This document shows, one piece after another, positions 9,610 to 17,700 of a stretch of DNA of 64,000 nucleotides; position 1 is the first letter of the stretch; the number at the start of each line of letters is the position of its first letter. Source of the stretch: Phytopseudomonas dryadis (GTDB lineage: Bacteria > Pseudomonadota > Gammaproteobacteria > Pseudomonadales > Pseudomonadaceae). The notes under the pieces were generated by a model that was not told the origin of the DNA, searched no databases, and worked only from the letters and a program-made list of their open reading frames with translations. The stretch lies in the NCBI RefSeq assembly GCF_004327355.1, contig NZ_QJUM01000010.1, positions 114,955 through 178,954 on the forward strand, written 5' to 3'. A program made the translations under genes and the position numbers.

Positions 9610-9676
9610 GCGTGGGAGCGGCTTCAGCCGCGATGCTTTCGTAGCTGCCGATCGCCGCTGAAGCGCCTCCCACGCA
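9610..9676. repeat. REP-type palindrome downstream of quiP
   Basis: An imperfect inverted repeat whose arms read CGTGGGAGCGGCTTCAGC and GCTGAAGCGCCTCCCACG, separated by about 30 bases. This is the common Pseudomonas extragenic palindrome class and could stabilise the quiP transcript end. The rest of 9563-9782 shows no gene. Confidence 0.75.
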
Positions 9677-9782
9677 GAGCGGATCGCCGTCGTCGGCCAG
9701 CACGCGGCCGCCCCGCCTGCTGCGCGACAGCGCCGTGGCGAAACGCTGTCCTGCAAGCCAACCCCGGCACACCGGTGCGCAT

Positions 9783-9798
9783 TGGCACAATCCCTGCT
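9783..9798 (+). promoter_or_regulatory. candidate sigma-54 promoter of the nas operon
   Basis: TGGCACAATCCCTGCT has the invariant GG and GC dinucleotides exactly ten bases apart and differs from the sigma-54 consensus only at the first base of the -12 element. Transcription would start near 9809, about 205 bases before the first nas gene. A near-identical promoter (same CTGCT -12 element) precedes nrtA. No convincing NtrC site was found upstream. Confidence 0.72.
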
Positions 9799-9816
9799 CA
9801 TGACCTGGCAGACATA

Positions 9817-9904
9817 GAGCGAACCGGCGAACGGTCGCGCTCCCCGACACGAATCGGGATCGGACAAAGGCGTCCTTGCACTCACGGTGCAGGACGCCTT
9901 TTTT
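9817..9904 (+). terminator. leader attenuator of the nas operon (NasR target)
   Basis: Three hairpins in the untranslated leader. The first (9817-9842) has GAGCG/CGCTC outer and ACCG/CGGT inner stems. The second (9843-9858) pairs CCCGA with TCGGG around the six-base loop CACGAA. The third (9867-9900) is a strong terminator, AAGGCGTCC and TGCAC pairing with GTGCA and GGACGCCTT, followed by six T. Factor-dependent antitermination by an ANTAR protein is known for the Klebsiella nasF leader; a nasR gene lies downstream here. Confidence 0.75.
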
Positions 9905-9977
9905 ATGGCCTGCCATCCCTGGCGGCCACCTTCGGGCCGTCGCAAGCGACGTTAAAAATGGCTCCCGGCCATTTTTT
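9905..9977 (+). repeat. terminator-linked composite repeat, copy 1
   Basis: A module starting ATGGCCTGCCATCCCTGGCG immediately after the attenuator T-tract. It contains a GGC-rich hairpin, GTCGC-AA-GCGAC, and ends in AAAAATGGC-TCCCG-GCCATTTTTT, itself an intrinsic-terminator shape (9954-9977). Nearly the same sequence follows the fdxA terminator. Here it sits between the attenuator and the first nas gene. Confidence 0.8.
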
Positions 9978-10013
9978 ATGGCCGCGATTCATTCAGGGCC
10001 ATGGAGGTAGCGG

Positions 10014-11282
10014 ATGAAACGATTGAAACTGGTGATGATCGGCAACGGCATGGCCGGGGTACGCACCCTGGAAGAGCTGCTCAAGATCGCCCCGGAGCTG
10101 TACCAGATCACCCTCTTCGGCGCCGAACCGCACCCCAACTACAACCGCATCCAGCTCTCCCCGGTGCTGGCCGGCGAGCAGGACTTCGAGGACATCGTGC
10201 TCAACGACCTGAACTGGTACGCCGAGCGCGGCATCCGCCTGCTGCTGGGGCGCCAGGTGGTGGAGATCGACCGGGTTCGCCGCCGCGTCATCGCCGAGGA
10301 CGGCAGCAGCGCCGAGTACGACCGCCTGCTGATCGCCACCGGTTCCAGCCCGGTGATCCTGCCGATCCCGGGCAATACCCTGGACGGGGTGATCGGCTAC
10401 CGCGACATCGCCGACACCCGCGCCATGCTGCTCAGCGCCACGCAGCACCGCCGCGCCGTGGTCATCGGCGGCGGTCTGCTCGGCCTGGAAGCGGCCAATG
10501 GCCTGAACCTGCGCGGCATGCAGGTGACCGTGGTGCATCGCGGCGCCAGCCTGCTGGAGCGCCAGCTCGACAGCCGGGCCGGTCAGTTGCTGCAAAACGA
10601 CCTGGAACGACGCGGCCTGCATTTCGCCCTGGGCAAACAGACCCGCGAACTGCTCGGCTCGAACACGGGCCGGGTCGGCGCGGTACGCCTCGATGACGAT
10701 GAACGGCTCGACACCGACCTGGTGGTGATGGCCGCCGGCATCAGCCCCAACATCGCCCTGGCGCAACGCGCCGGCCTGCCCTGCAGCCGTGGCATTCTGG
10801 TCGACGACACCCTGCAGACCTTCGACCCGCGCATCTACGCCGTGGGCGAATGCGTCTGCCACCGTGGCGTCGCCTACGGCCTGGTGGCGCCGCTGTTCGA
10901 GCAGGCCCGGGTCTGCGCCAACCACCTGGCCATGCTCGGCTATTCGCGCTACCCGGGCTCGGTGACCTCGACCAGGCTCAAGGTCACCGGCATCGAGCTG
11001 TTTTCCGCCGGCGACTTCGCCGGTGGCCAAGGCACCCAGAGCATCACCCTCGACGACCCCATCGGCGGCACCTACAGGAAGCTGGTGCTCAAGGACGACG
11101 TGCTGGTCGGCGCCTGCCTCTACGGCGATACCCTCGATGCGCCCTGGTACTGGCGCCTGATCCGCCAGGGCGATGAGGTCGGCGCCATCCGTGATCGGCT
11201 GATGTTCGGTGAACGTGCCCTGACCGACGCCGAGCGCGAACAGCGCAGCGCCGTCACCCTGCCGCTGCGCGGGGCGGCCTGA
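10014..11282 (+). CDS. FAD/NAD(P)H electron-transfer subunit of assimilatory nitrate reductase
   Basis: A 422-residue pyridine nucleotide-disulfide-type flavoprotein. It has an FAD-binding GNGMAG near the N-terminus, a second nucleotide-binding VVIGGGLLGLEAANGL around residues 149-164 and the FAD contact YAVGECVCHRG near 280. It resembles the N-terminal third of NirB and the NADH-oxidising subunit called NasC in Klebsiella, but lacks the [2Fe-2S] and sirohaem domains of nitrite reductase. The likely role is to pass electrons from NAD(P)H to NasA, encoded three bases downstream. GGAGGTAGCGG before the ATG is a strong ribosome site. Symbol use differs between species, so none is given. Confidence 0.85.
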   Translation: MKRLKLVMIGNGMAGVRTLEELLKIAPELYQITLFGAEPHPNYNRIQLSPVLAGEQDFEDIVLNDLNWYAERGIRLLLGRQVVEIDRVRRRVIAEDGSSAEYDRLLIATGSSPVILPIPGNTLDGVIGYRDIADTRAMLLSATQHRRAVVIGGGLLGLEAANGLNLRGMQVTVVHRGASLLERQLDSRAGQLLQNDLERRGLHFALGKQTRELLGSNTGRVGAVRLDDDERLDTDLVVMAAGISPNIALAQRAGLPCSRGILVDDTLQTFDPRIYAVGECVCHRGVAYGLVAPLFEQARVCANHLAMLGYSRYPGSVTSTRLKVTGIELFSAGDFAGGQGTQSITLDDPIGGTYRKLVLKDDVLVGACLYGDTLDAPWYWRLIRQGDEVGAIRDRLMFGERALTDAEREQRSAVTLPLRGAA

Positions 11283-11285
11283 GCC

Positions 11286-14018
11286 ATGCACGAGCAAACG
11301 ACCACCGCCTCGACCTGCTGCTACTGCGGCGTCGGCTGCGGCGTGCTGATCGAACACGACGGGCAGCGCATTCTCGGCGTCAGCGGCGACCCGCAGCACC
11401 CGGCCAACTTCGGCAAACTGTGCAGCAAGGGCGCCTCCCTGCACCTGACCGGCGACCTCGAGGCCCGCGCCCTGTACCCGCAGTTGCGCCTGGGCAAGCA
11501 ACTCGGGCGCACCCGCACGGACTGGGACAACGCCCTGGAGCACGCCGCCGAGGTCTTCGCCCGCACCATCGCCGAACACGGCCCGGACAGCGTCGCCTTC
11601 TATATCTCCGGGCAGTTGCTGAGCGAGGACTACTACGCCTTCAACAAGCTGGCCCGGGCCCTGGTCGGCACCAACAACATCGACAGCAACTCGCGCCTGT
11701 GCATGTCCTCGGCGGTGGTCGGCTACAAACGCAGCCTGGGCGCCGATGCGCCGCCCTGCTCCTACGAGGACATCGAGCTGGCCGACACCCTGCTGATCGC
11801 CGGCAGCAACATGGCCTATGCCCACCCCATCCTGTTCCGCCGCCTGGAAGCCGCCAAGGCGCGCAACCCGCGGATGAAGGTCATCGTCATCGACCCGCGG
11901 CGCACCGATACCTGCGAGCTGGCCGACCTGCACCTGGCCATCCAGCCGGGCACCGATGTGGCGCTGCTGCACGGCATCCTGCACCTGCTGCTGGAACAGG
12001 GCCAGGTCGACCATGCCTTCATCGACGCCCACACCGAGGGCTTCGAGGCCCTGCGCGCGCTGAGCGCCGACTACCCGCCGCAACGGGTTGCCGAGCTGTG
12101 CGCCATCAAGGTCGCGGACCTGCTGCGCTGCGCCCAGTGGATCGGCGCATCGCCGCGCCTGCTCTCGCTGTGGTGCATGGGCCTCAATCAGTCCAGCGCC
12201 GGCACCGCGAAGAACTCCGCGCTGATCAACCTGCACCTGGCCACCGGGCAGATCGGCAAGGCGGGCAGCGGGCCGTTTTCCCTCACCGGCCAACCCAACG
12301 CCATGGGGGGCCGCGAGACCGGCAGCCTGTCCAACCTGCTGCCCGGGCACCGCGAGGCGGGCAACGCCGAACACCGCGCCGAAGTCGCCGCCTACTGGGG
12401 CGTCGAAGCCTTGCCCGAACAGCCGGGACTCAGCGCCATCGAACTGTTCGAAGCGGTCGGCAGCGGCAAGGTCAAGGCGCTGTGGATCGCCTGTACCAAC
12501 CCGGCGCAATCCATGCCCGACCAGCACAAGGTGCGCCAGGCACTGAGCGAATGCCCCTTCGTGGTGGTGCAGGAAGCCTTCTTCACCAGCGAAACCTGCC
12601 GCTACGCCGACCTGCTGCTGCCGGCCGCCAGCTGGGGGGAGAAAGCCGGCACAGTGACCAATTCCGAGCGCCGCGTCAGCCGCGTACGCCGCGCCGTGGC
12701 GGCGCCAGGCGAAGCCCGCGCCGACTGGGCCATCGCCTGCGACTTCGCCCGGCGCCTGGAAACCCGCCTGCAGGGCACCGCCTCGGGACGCTTCGCCTTC
12801 GCAGAACCCGAGCAACTGTTCGAGGAATACAAGCAACTGACCCGGGGCCGCGACCTGGATCTCAGCGGCCTCGGCTATGCCCTGCTGGAGGATCGCGGGC
12901 CACAGCAGTGGCCGTTCCCGGCCGGCGCCGAAAGGGGCACGCCGCGGCTCTACGGCGATGGCCGCTTCCCCACCGCCAATGGCCGCGCCCGCTTTATCGC
13001 CGATGCCTACCGGCCGCCCAGGGAGCAACGCGAGGCGCGCTACCCGCTGATTCTCAATACCGGCCGCCTGCGCGATCAATGGCATGGCATGAGCCGCACC
13101 GGCACCGCGGCGCGGCTGTTCGCCCATGCCGAAGAACCGCTGCTCGGTCTCAATCCGGAAGACATGCGCCAGCGTCACTTGCAGGACGGCCAGCTGGCGC
13201 GCATCGACAGCCGTCGCGGCACGCTGCTGATCCGTGTGCAGAGCGACGCCGGCCTGCGCCCCGGCCAGGTGTTCCTGCCCATGCACTGGGGCGATCGCTT
13301 CCTCAAGGGGCTTGGCGTCAATGCCCTCACCCTGCCCGCGTTCGACCCGCTGTCGAAACAGCCGGAACTCAAGCATGCCGCTGTCGAGGTGCAGGCGGTC
13401 GAGCTGGACTGGCACTTTCACGCCCTGATCGAAGGCCATGTGCAACAGCGCTTCGAAGCCCTGCGCCCACTGTGCGAGCACTTCGCCCATGCCAGCCTCG
13501 GCCTGGTCGGCCGCGACACGCCTGCGCTGGTGATTCGCGCCGCCCATCCACAGGCGCCGAGTCCGGCGCTGCTGGCACAGTTGCACGCGCAACTCGGTTT
13601 GAACGAAGGGCCGGTGATGCGTTACGACGATCCCCGTGAGGGCGATGGCGGCCTGCCCATCCACAAGCGCGTGCGTATCGAGCAGGGCCGCCTGACCGGC
13701 TTCTCGCTGAGCGGAGAGACCCGCGCACGCACCTGGCTGCGCGATCTGTGGCAGGCGGCCACACCGCTGGACGATGACGGCGGCGCGGCCCTGCGGCGCT
13801 GGCTGCTGGCGCCGGTGGAAGGGCCGCCCGGCCAGGAACTGCAGAGCGCGGGCAAGACCCTGTGCACCTGCATGAACGTCAGCGAAACCGCGATTCGCGC
13901 CGCCATCGACCACGGCTGCGACCTCGACGGGCTCAAGCAGAGCCTTGGCTGCGGCACCCAATGCGGTTCCTGCGTGCCCGAGATCAAGCGCCTGTTGGCG
14001 CCGCCCATCGAAGCCTGA
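11286..14018 (+). CDS. nasA: assimilatory nitrate reductase catalytic subunit with C-terminal [2Fe-2S] domain
   Basis: A 910-residue cytoplasmic molybdopterin oxidoreductase reducing nitrate to nitrite. The N-terminus carries the [4Fe-4S] cysteines CYCGVGC plus FGKLCSKG. The Mo-bis-MGD domain includes NSRLCMSSAVVGYKRSLGAD, the likely Mo-coordinating region, and the molydopterin-dinucleotide-binding domain spans about residues 590-720 (YPLILNTGRLRDQWHGMSRTG). The last 50 residues form a BFD-like [2Fe-2S] domain (LCTCMNV ... CGTQCGSC), which is the likely entry for electrons from the adjacent flavoprotein. There is no signal peptide, as expected for an assimilatory enzyme. Nitrite reductase genes are not in this window. 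Confidence 0.95.
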   Translation: MHEQTTTASTCCYCGVGCGVLIEHDGQRILGVSGDPQHPANFGKLCSKGASLHLTGDLEARALYPQLRLGKQLGRTRTDWDNALEHAAEVFARTIAEHGPDSVAFYISGQLLSEDYYAFNKLARALVGTNNIDSNSRLCMSSAVVGYKRSLGADAPPCSYEDIELADTLLIAGSNMAYAHPILFRRLEAAKARNPRMKVIVIDPRRTDTCELADLHLAIQPGTDVALLHGILHLLLEQGQVDHAFIDAHTEGFEALRALSADYPPQRVAELCAIKVADLLRCAQWIGASPRLLSLWCMGLNQSSAGTAKNSALINLHLATGQIGKAGSGPFSLTGQPNAMGGRETGSLSNLLPGHREAGNAEHRAEVAAYWGVEALPEQPGLSAIELFEAVGSGKVKALWIACTNPAQSMPDQHKVRQALSECPFVVVQEAFFTSETCRYADLLLPAASWGEKAGTVTNSERRVSRVRRAVAAPGEARADWAIACDFARRLETRLQGTASGRFAFAEPEQLFEEYKQLTRGRDLDLSGLGYALLEDRGPQQWPFPAGAERGTPRLYGDGRFPTANGRARFIADAYRPPREQREARYPLILNTGRLRDQWHGMSRTGTAARLFAHAEEPLLGLNPEDMRQRHLQDGQLARIDSRRGTLLIRVQSDAGLRPGQVFLPMHWGDRFLKGLGVNALTLPAFDPLSKQPELKHAAVEVQAVELDWHFHALIEGHVQQRFEALRPLCEHFAHASLGLVGRDTPALVIRAAHPQAPSPALLAQLHAQLGLNEGPVMRYDDPREGDGGLPIHKRVRIEQGRLTGFSLSGETRARTWLRDLWQAATPLDDDGGAALRRWLLAPVEGPPGQELQSAGKTLCTCMNVSETAIRAAIDHGCDLDGLKQSLGCGTQCGSCVPEIKRLLAPPIEA

Positions 14019-14118
14019 ATACGCGCCCTGGATCCCCACGCGCCCCGGAGCAGAGCAGCGCAAGCGGCACGTCGAGACAGCCTAAGGCTAATCCAGGGTA
14101 CGCATCCATGGCCTGTGA

Positions 14119-14134
14119 TGGACTGCTATTTGCA
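14119..14134 (+). promoter_or_regulatory. weak candidate sigma-54 promoter upstream of nasR
   Basis: TGGACTGCTATTTGCA keeps GG and GC ten bases apart and a perfect TTGCA -12 element, but the -24 element is poor (TGGACT rather than TGGCAC). If used, transcription would start near 14146 and the NasR ATG at 14172 would follow a short leader. It could equally be chance, with nasR expressed by read-through from nasA. Confidence 0.3.
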
Positions 14135-14171
14135 CTGTTCTGGTTCAACCGTGTTTCGACAAGACTGCCTT

Positions 14172-15479
14172 ATGCCTGAGAAGAAGATGCCCCCCGCCCT
14201 GCGCTTCATGCTCGCCGCGCGCCGCTGCGAGCTGCAGGGCCTGGAAAGCCTGTCCGTCACCTGCGAGCTGGTCACCCGGATCAGCCAGCTCGTGCATCAA
14301 CTGCAGAAGGAGCGCGGCTATTCCAATATCTATCTGGGCAACCAGTCGCCGCATTATCTGCACCAGCTTGACGCACACAGCGCCGAGTCATCGCTCTTCG
14401 AAGGTCAGGTGCACGATTGCTTCATGCGCATGGACCCCGGCCAGCCCGGCGCCGCCGACCGTGCCCGCCTGTTCAACCGCATCGCCTACGTATTGCACGG
14501 CATGCAGGAGCTGGCTGGCCTGCGCCGCCGTATCCGTGCCCTGGAGCTGACGCCTCGGCAGGCCACCCAGGCCTTTACCCGGCTGATCGGCGGCCTGCTG
14601 GCGGTGGTCTTCGAGGCCGCCGACACGGCTGTCGATCCGGGTATCACCCGGGTGCTGGTGGTCCTGTTCAACTTCATGCAGGGCAAGGAGCTGGCCGGCC
14701 AGGAGCGCGCCGCCGGGGTCGAAGGGTTCTCCCAAGGCTACTTCGACAGCGACCTGCTGCAACGCATGCAGCAACTGGAAGAAGGTCAGGAGCGCTGCTT
14801 CGAGGTATTCGCCGAGTTCGCCGATGACGATGCCCAGGCCCTGTGGCACCGGGTCTGCGCTGGCGAAACCGCCGCCCAGTTGCTGAGCCTGCGCACCATG
14901 GCCAGGCGCACATCGGCAGACGCCCGGGTGGAGCCGTCCCTCTGCGAGCTGTGGTTCGAACTCAACACCCGGCGCATCGACGCCATGAAACAGGTCGAAG
15001 CGCACCTGGCCGCCGGGCTGCTGGAGCACTGCCGCCGCAGCATCGCCCAGGCCCACGCCGACCTCGACAACCACCGCACCCTGCTCGGCCGCCTGGCGCA
15101 GATGGATGCCGGCAGCGACCAGGCGCTGCTGTTCAGCGTGCACAGCAGCACCCTGGACAGCGCTCCGCAGGACGCCATCGGCAATCACCTGGCGCGCTCG
15201 ATCCTGGATTTGCTGCACGAGCAGAACCAGCGCCTGCAACGGGTCAGTGACGAGCTCAAGGAAACCCGCGAGACGCTCAATGAACGCAAGCTGATCGAGC
15301 GGGCGAAGAAACTGCTGATGACCCAGTACCAGCTCAGCGAGGACGACGCCTACACGCGCCTGCGCCAGTCCGCCATGGAACGTGGCTTGCGCCTGGTCGA
15401 CGTGGCGCAGAGCCTGCTGGCCTTCGCCGCGCGCAAGGCCCAGGACAACCCGCGCAGCGACAAGAACCCGCGTGCCTGA
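14172..15479 (+). CDS. nasR: nitrate-sensing transcription antiterminator NasR (NIT + ANTAR)
   Basis: A 435-residue regulator. Residues about 25-290 form the nitrate/nitrite-sensing NIT helical domain (CELVTRISQLVHQLQKERGYSN is characteristic). The C-terminal 55 residues are an ANTAR RNA-binding domain (LIERAKKLLMTQYQLSEDDAYTRLRQSAMERG). Nitrate binding lets such proteins bind leader hairpins and prevent terminator formation. The start is uncertain: 14172, 14118 (ATG) and 14187 (ATG after GAGAAGAAG) are all in frame. Two leader terminators in this island, before the nas operon and before nrtA, are its probable targets. Confidence 0.92.
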   Translation: MPEKKMPPALRFMLAARRCELQGLESLSVTCELVTRISQLVHQLQKERGYSNIYLGNQSPHYLHQLDAHSAESSLFEGQVHDCFMRMDPGQPGAADRARLFNRIAYVLHGMQELAGLRRRIRALELTPRQATQAFTRLIGGLLAVVFEAADTAVDPGITRVLVVLFNFMQGKELAGQERAAGVEGFSQGYFDSDLLQRMQQLEEGQERCFEVFAEFADDDAQALWHRVCAGETAAQLLSLRTMARRTSADARVEPSLCELWFELNTRRIDAMKQVEAHLAAGLLEHCRRSIAQAHADLDNHRTLLGRLAQMDAGSDQALLFSVHSSTLDSAPQDAIGNHLARSILDLLHEQNQRLQRVSDELKETRETLNERKLIERAKKLLMTQYQLSEDDAYTRLRQSAMERGLRLVDVAQSLLAFAARKAQDNPRSDKNPRA

Positions 15480-15495
15480 GCGTACGATACCTGCC

Positions 15496-15990
15496 CCTGG
15501 GTATCGCTGCGCTCAACCACAGGCTACGGCCCGCTCTGCCCTGGTAGCCCGGCGCTGAGCGCAGCGATGCCCGGGAACGCTGCTCCTGGGTATCGCTACG
15601 CTCAACCGCAGGCTACGACTCACTCCGCCCTGGTAGCCCGGCGCTGAGCGCAGCGATGCCCGGGAGACTGCCCCTGGGTATCGCGGTGCTCAACCACAGG
15701 CTACGGCCCGCTCCGCCCTGGTAGCCCGGCGCTGAGCGCAGCGATGCCCGGGAACGCTGCCCTGGGTATCGAGATGCTCAACCACAGGCTACGGCCCGCT
15801 CTGCCCTGGTAGCCCGGCGCTGAGCGCAGCGATGCCCGGGAAGCGGCTCCTGGGTATCGCTGCGCTCGACCACAGGCTGCGGCCCGCTCTGCTCTGGTAG
15901 CCCGGCGCTGAGCGCAGCGATGCCCGGGAGACTGCCCCTGGGTATCGCGGTGCTCAACCGCAGGCTACGGTTCACTCTGCCCGGGAACGC
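15496..15990. repeat. six-copy 88-bp palindromic tandem repeat
   Basis: Units begin with CCTGGGTATCG at 15496, 15585, 15673, 15761, 15849 and 15937, a period of 88-89 bases; the last is partial. Each unit contains two inverted half-sites, one close to CCTGGGTATCGCTGCGCTCA and one reading TAGCCCGGCGCTGAGCGC followed by AGCGATGCCCGGG, so every unit can fold into a long hairpin. No protein is encoded. The array fills the space between nasR and the nrtA promoter region; 15991-16201 holds no gene and only a weak NtrC-like TGCACC-N5-CGCGCA at 16010-16026. Confidence 0.9.
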
Positions 15991-16201
15991 TGCCAGCCCT
16001 CTGGTTCCATGCACCTGCGCCGCGCACGGCAAGCGCTCGACGCCCCGCTGCTGTGCGGCGCCAGCGCCCGAGTCGATCGAGCAGGGTCTCGACGGAGTCG
16101 CCCAGCACAGACCGAAAAGCGTTCCCGCTCAAGCAGTTAACCTCCCCACGTGAAATTTCCCGGGCCAGTCGCCAGGCTGCCAGGCCAGGCGCTCCTGCTA
16201 C

Positions 16202-16217
16202 TGGCATGCAACCTGCT
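16202..16217 (+). promoter_or_regulatory. candidate sigma-54 promoter of nrtABC
   Basis: TGGCATGCAACCTGCT has GG and GC ten bases apart, the spacing required by sigma-54, and shares the CTGCT -12 element with the nas operon promoter. Transcription would begin near 16228. Recurrence of the same variant before two functionally linked operons strengthens both calls. Confidence 0.68.
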
Positions 16218-16269
16218 ATGTCCGTAGCAGGAGGCCGGCTCTGCCCCTCCACAATCCGAATCATGGACA

Positions 16270-16326
16270 ACGGCGTCCACCCTCGTTGCAGCCCGAGCGC
16301 TGCCATGAGAGTGACGCCGTTTTTTT
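16270..16326 (+). terminator. leader terminator (attenuator) upstream of nrtA
   Basis: ACGGCGTC (16270-16277) pairs perfectly with GACGCCGT (16313-16320), helped by inner CTC/GAG pairs, and is followed by seven T. It lies between the promoter and the nrtA start with no gene before it, so it acts as an attenuator rather than an operon end. A GGAGG/CCTCC hairpin lies just upstream (16230-16250). Confidence 0.75.
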
Positions 16327-16351
16327 ATGCGTGTTTTTTGGGGAAAACCAT

Positions 16352-17689
16352 ATGGACGACAAGCCACGTACTTTGCAGAGCGTCGACGACAGCGCCGATC
16401 AGCCGCGGCGTACCTTCCTCAAGCAGTCCATGGGCCTGCTCGGCGGCGGCGCGCTGCTGGGCATGCTGCCTGCGGGCATGAGTGCGGCGGTCTGGGCCGC
16501 CGGCAGCGATGCGCCGGAAACCACCCGGGCCAAACTCGGCTTCATCGCCCTGACCGACGCCGCTCCGTTGTTCGTCGCCATCGAGCAGGGCCTGTTCGCC
16601 AAGCACGGCATGCCGGATGTCGAGGTGCTCAAGCAATCGTCCTGGGGCACCACGCGCGACAACCTGGTGCTCGGCGCCGGCAGTGGCGGCATCGACGGTG
16701 CGCACGTGCTCACGCCCATGGCCTATCACCTGTCCACCGGCAGGATCACCACCAATAACCAACCGCTGCCGATGGCCCTCCTGGCCCGGCTGAACGTCAA
16801 CGGCCAGGGCATCTCCCTGTCCAACGAGTACCTGGACCTCAAGGTCGGCGTCGACGCCTCGGCCTTCAAGGGCGCCATCGCCGCGAAACAGGCGAGCGGC
16901 AAGAAGGTTTCCGCCGCCATGACCTTCCCCGGCGGCACCCACGACCTGTGGTTGCGCTACTGGCTGGCGGCGGCTGGCATCGATCCGGACAAGGACCTCC
17001 CCACCATCGTCGTGCCGCCACCGCAGATGGTCGCCAACATGAAGGTCGGCAACATGGATACCTTCTGCGTCGGCGAGCCCTGGCACGCCCAACTGCTCAA
17101 CCAGAAGATCGGCTACAGCGCCCTGACCACGGGCGAGCTGTGGGGCAATCACCCGGAGAAGGCCCTGGCCCTGCGCGCCGACTACGTGGACGCCAACCCC
17201 AACAGCACCCGTGCGCTGCTCAAGGCGGTGCTCGAGGCGCAGATATTCTGCGACCAGCCGGGCAACAAGGACGAAGTCGCGCAGATCTGCGCCAAGCGTC
17301 GCTGGATCGGTGCGCCGGCCGGCGATATCGCGCCGCGCCTCAAGGGCAGCTTCGACTACGGCGGCGGTCGCGTGGTGGAAAACAGCCCGCACGCGATGCG
17401 CTTCTGGAACGAGCACGCCTCCTACCCGTTCAAGAGCCACGACCTGTGGTTCCTCACCGAGAACCAGCGCTGGGGCCAGTTGCCCCGGGACCTGGACAGA
17501 CAGGCCCTGGTCGACAGGGTCAACCGCGACGATATCTGGCGCCTGGCCGCGGCCGACCTGCAACTGCCCGCCGAACAGATCCCGACCTCTGCCTCGCGCG
17601 GTACGGAAACCTTCTTCGACGGCAAGACCTTCGACCCGCAGAACCCCCAAGCCTATCTCGACAGCCTGTCGATCAAGGCATCGGCCTGA
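16352..17689 (+). CDS. nrtA: nitrate ABC transporter substrate-binding protein
   Basis: A 445-residue CmpA/NrtA-family binding protein for nitrate or nitrite. The ATG at 16352 gives a twin-arginine signal (PRRTFLKQS followed by a hydrophobic Gly/Ala/Leu stretch), so it should be exported folded. Family features include GFIALTDAAPLFVAIEQGLF at the start of the mature domain, TFPGGTHDLWLRYWLAAAG and FCVGEPWHAQL. It is followed 11 bases later by the permease gene. The upstream sigma-54 promoter and attenuator point to control by nitrogen limitation and nitrate. Confidence 0.92.
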   Translation: MDDKPRTLQSVDDSADQPRRTFLKQSMGLLGGGALLGMLPAGMSAAVWAAGSDAPETTRAKLGFIALTDAAPLFVAIEQGLFAKHGMPDVEVLKQSSWGTTRDNLVLGAGSGGIDGAHVLTPMAYHLSTGRITTNNQPLPMALLARLNVNGQGISLSNEYLDLKVGVDASAFKGAIAAKQASGKKVSAAMTFPGGTHDLWLRYWLAAAGIDPDKDLPTIVVPPPQMVANMKVGNMDTFCVGEPWHAQLLNQKIGYSALTTGELWGNHPEKALALRADYVDANPNSTRALLKAVLEAQIFCDQPGNKDEVAQICAKRRWIGAPAGDIAPRLKGSFDYGGGRVVENSPHAMRFWNEHASYPFKSHDLWFLTENQRWGQLPRDLDRQALVDRVNRDDIWRLAAADLQLPAEQIPTSASRGTETFFDGKTFDPQNPQAYLDSLSIKASA

Positions 17690-17700
17690 GGAGCACAGCC

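Noticed and set aside
9766..9777. GCACACCGGTGC as an NtrC site for the nas promoter
   Set aside because: It is too close to the -24 element for an enhancer and lacks the TGCACC-N5-GGTGCA spacing.
9993..14063. Minus-strand open frame of more than 1300 codons
   Set aside because: It is antisense to the flavoprotein and nasA genes; GC-rich codon bias keeps the opposite frame open. Its amino-acid content (Gln, Ala, Gly, His-rich) and lack of motifs are typical of shadow frames.
16213..16230. CTGCTA-TGTCCG-TAGCAG hairpin with a six-base loop as an ANTAR target
   Set aside because: It overlaps the -12 element and predicted transcription start of nrtA, so it would not be in the transcript.
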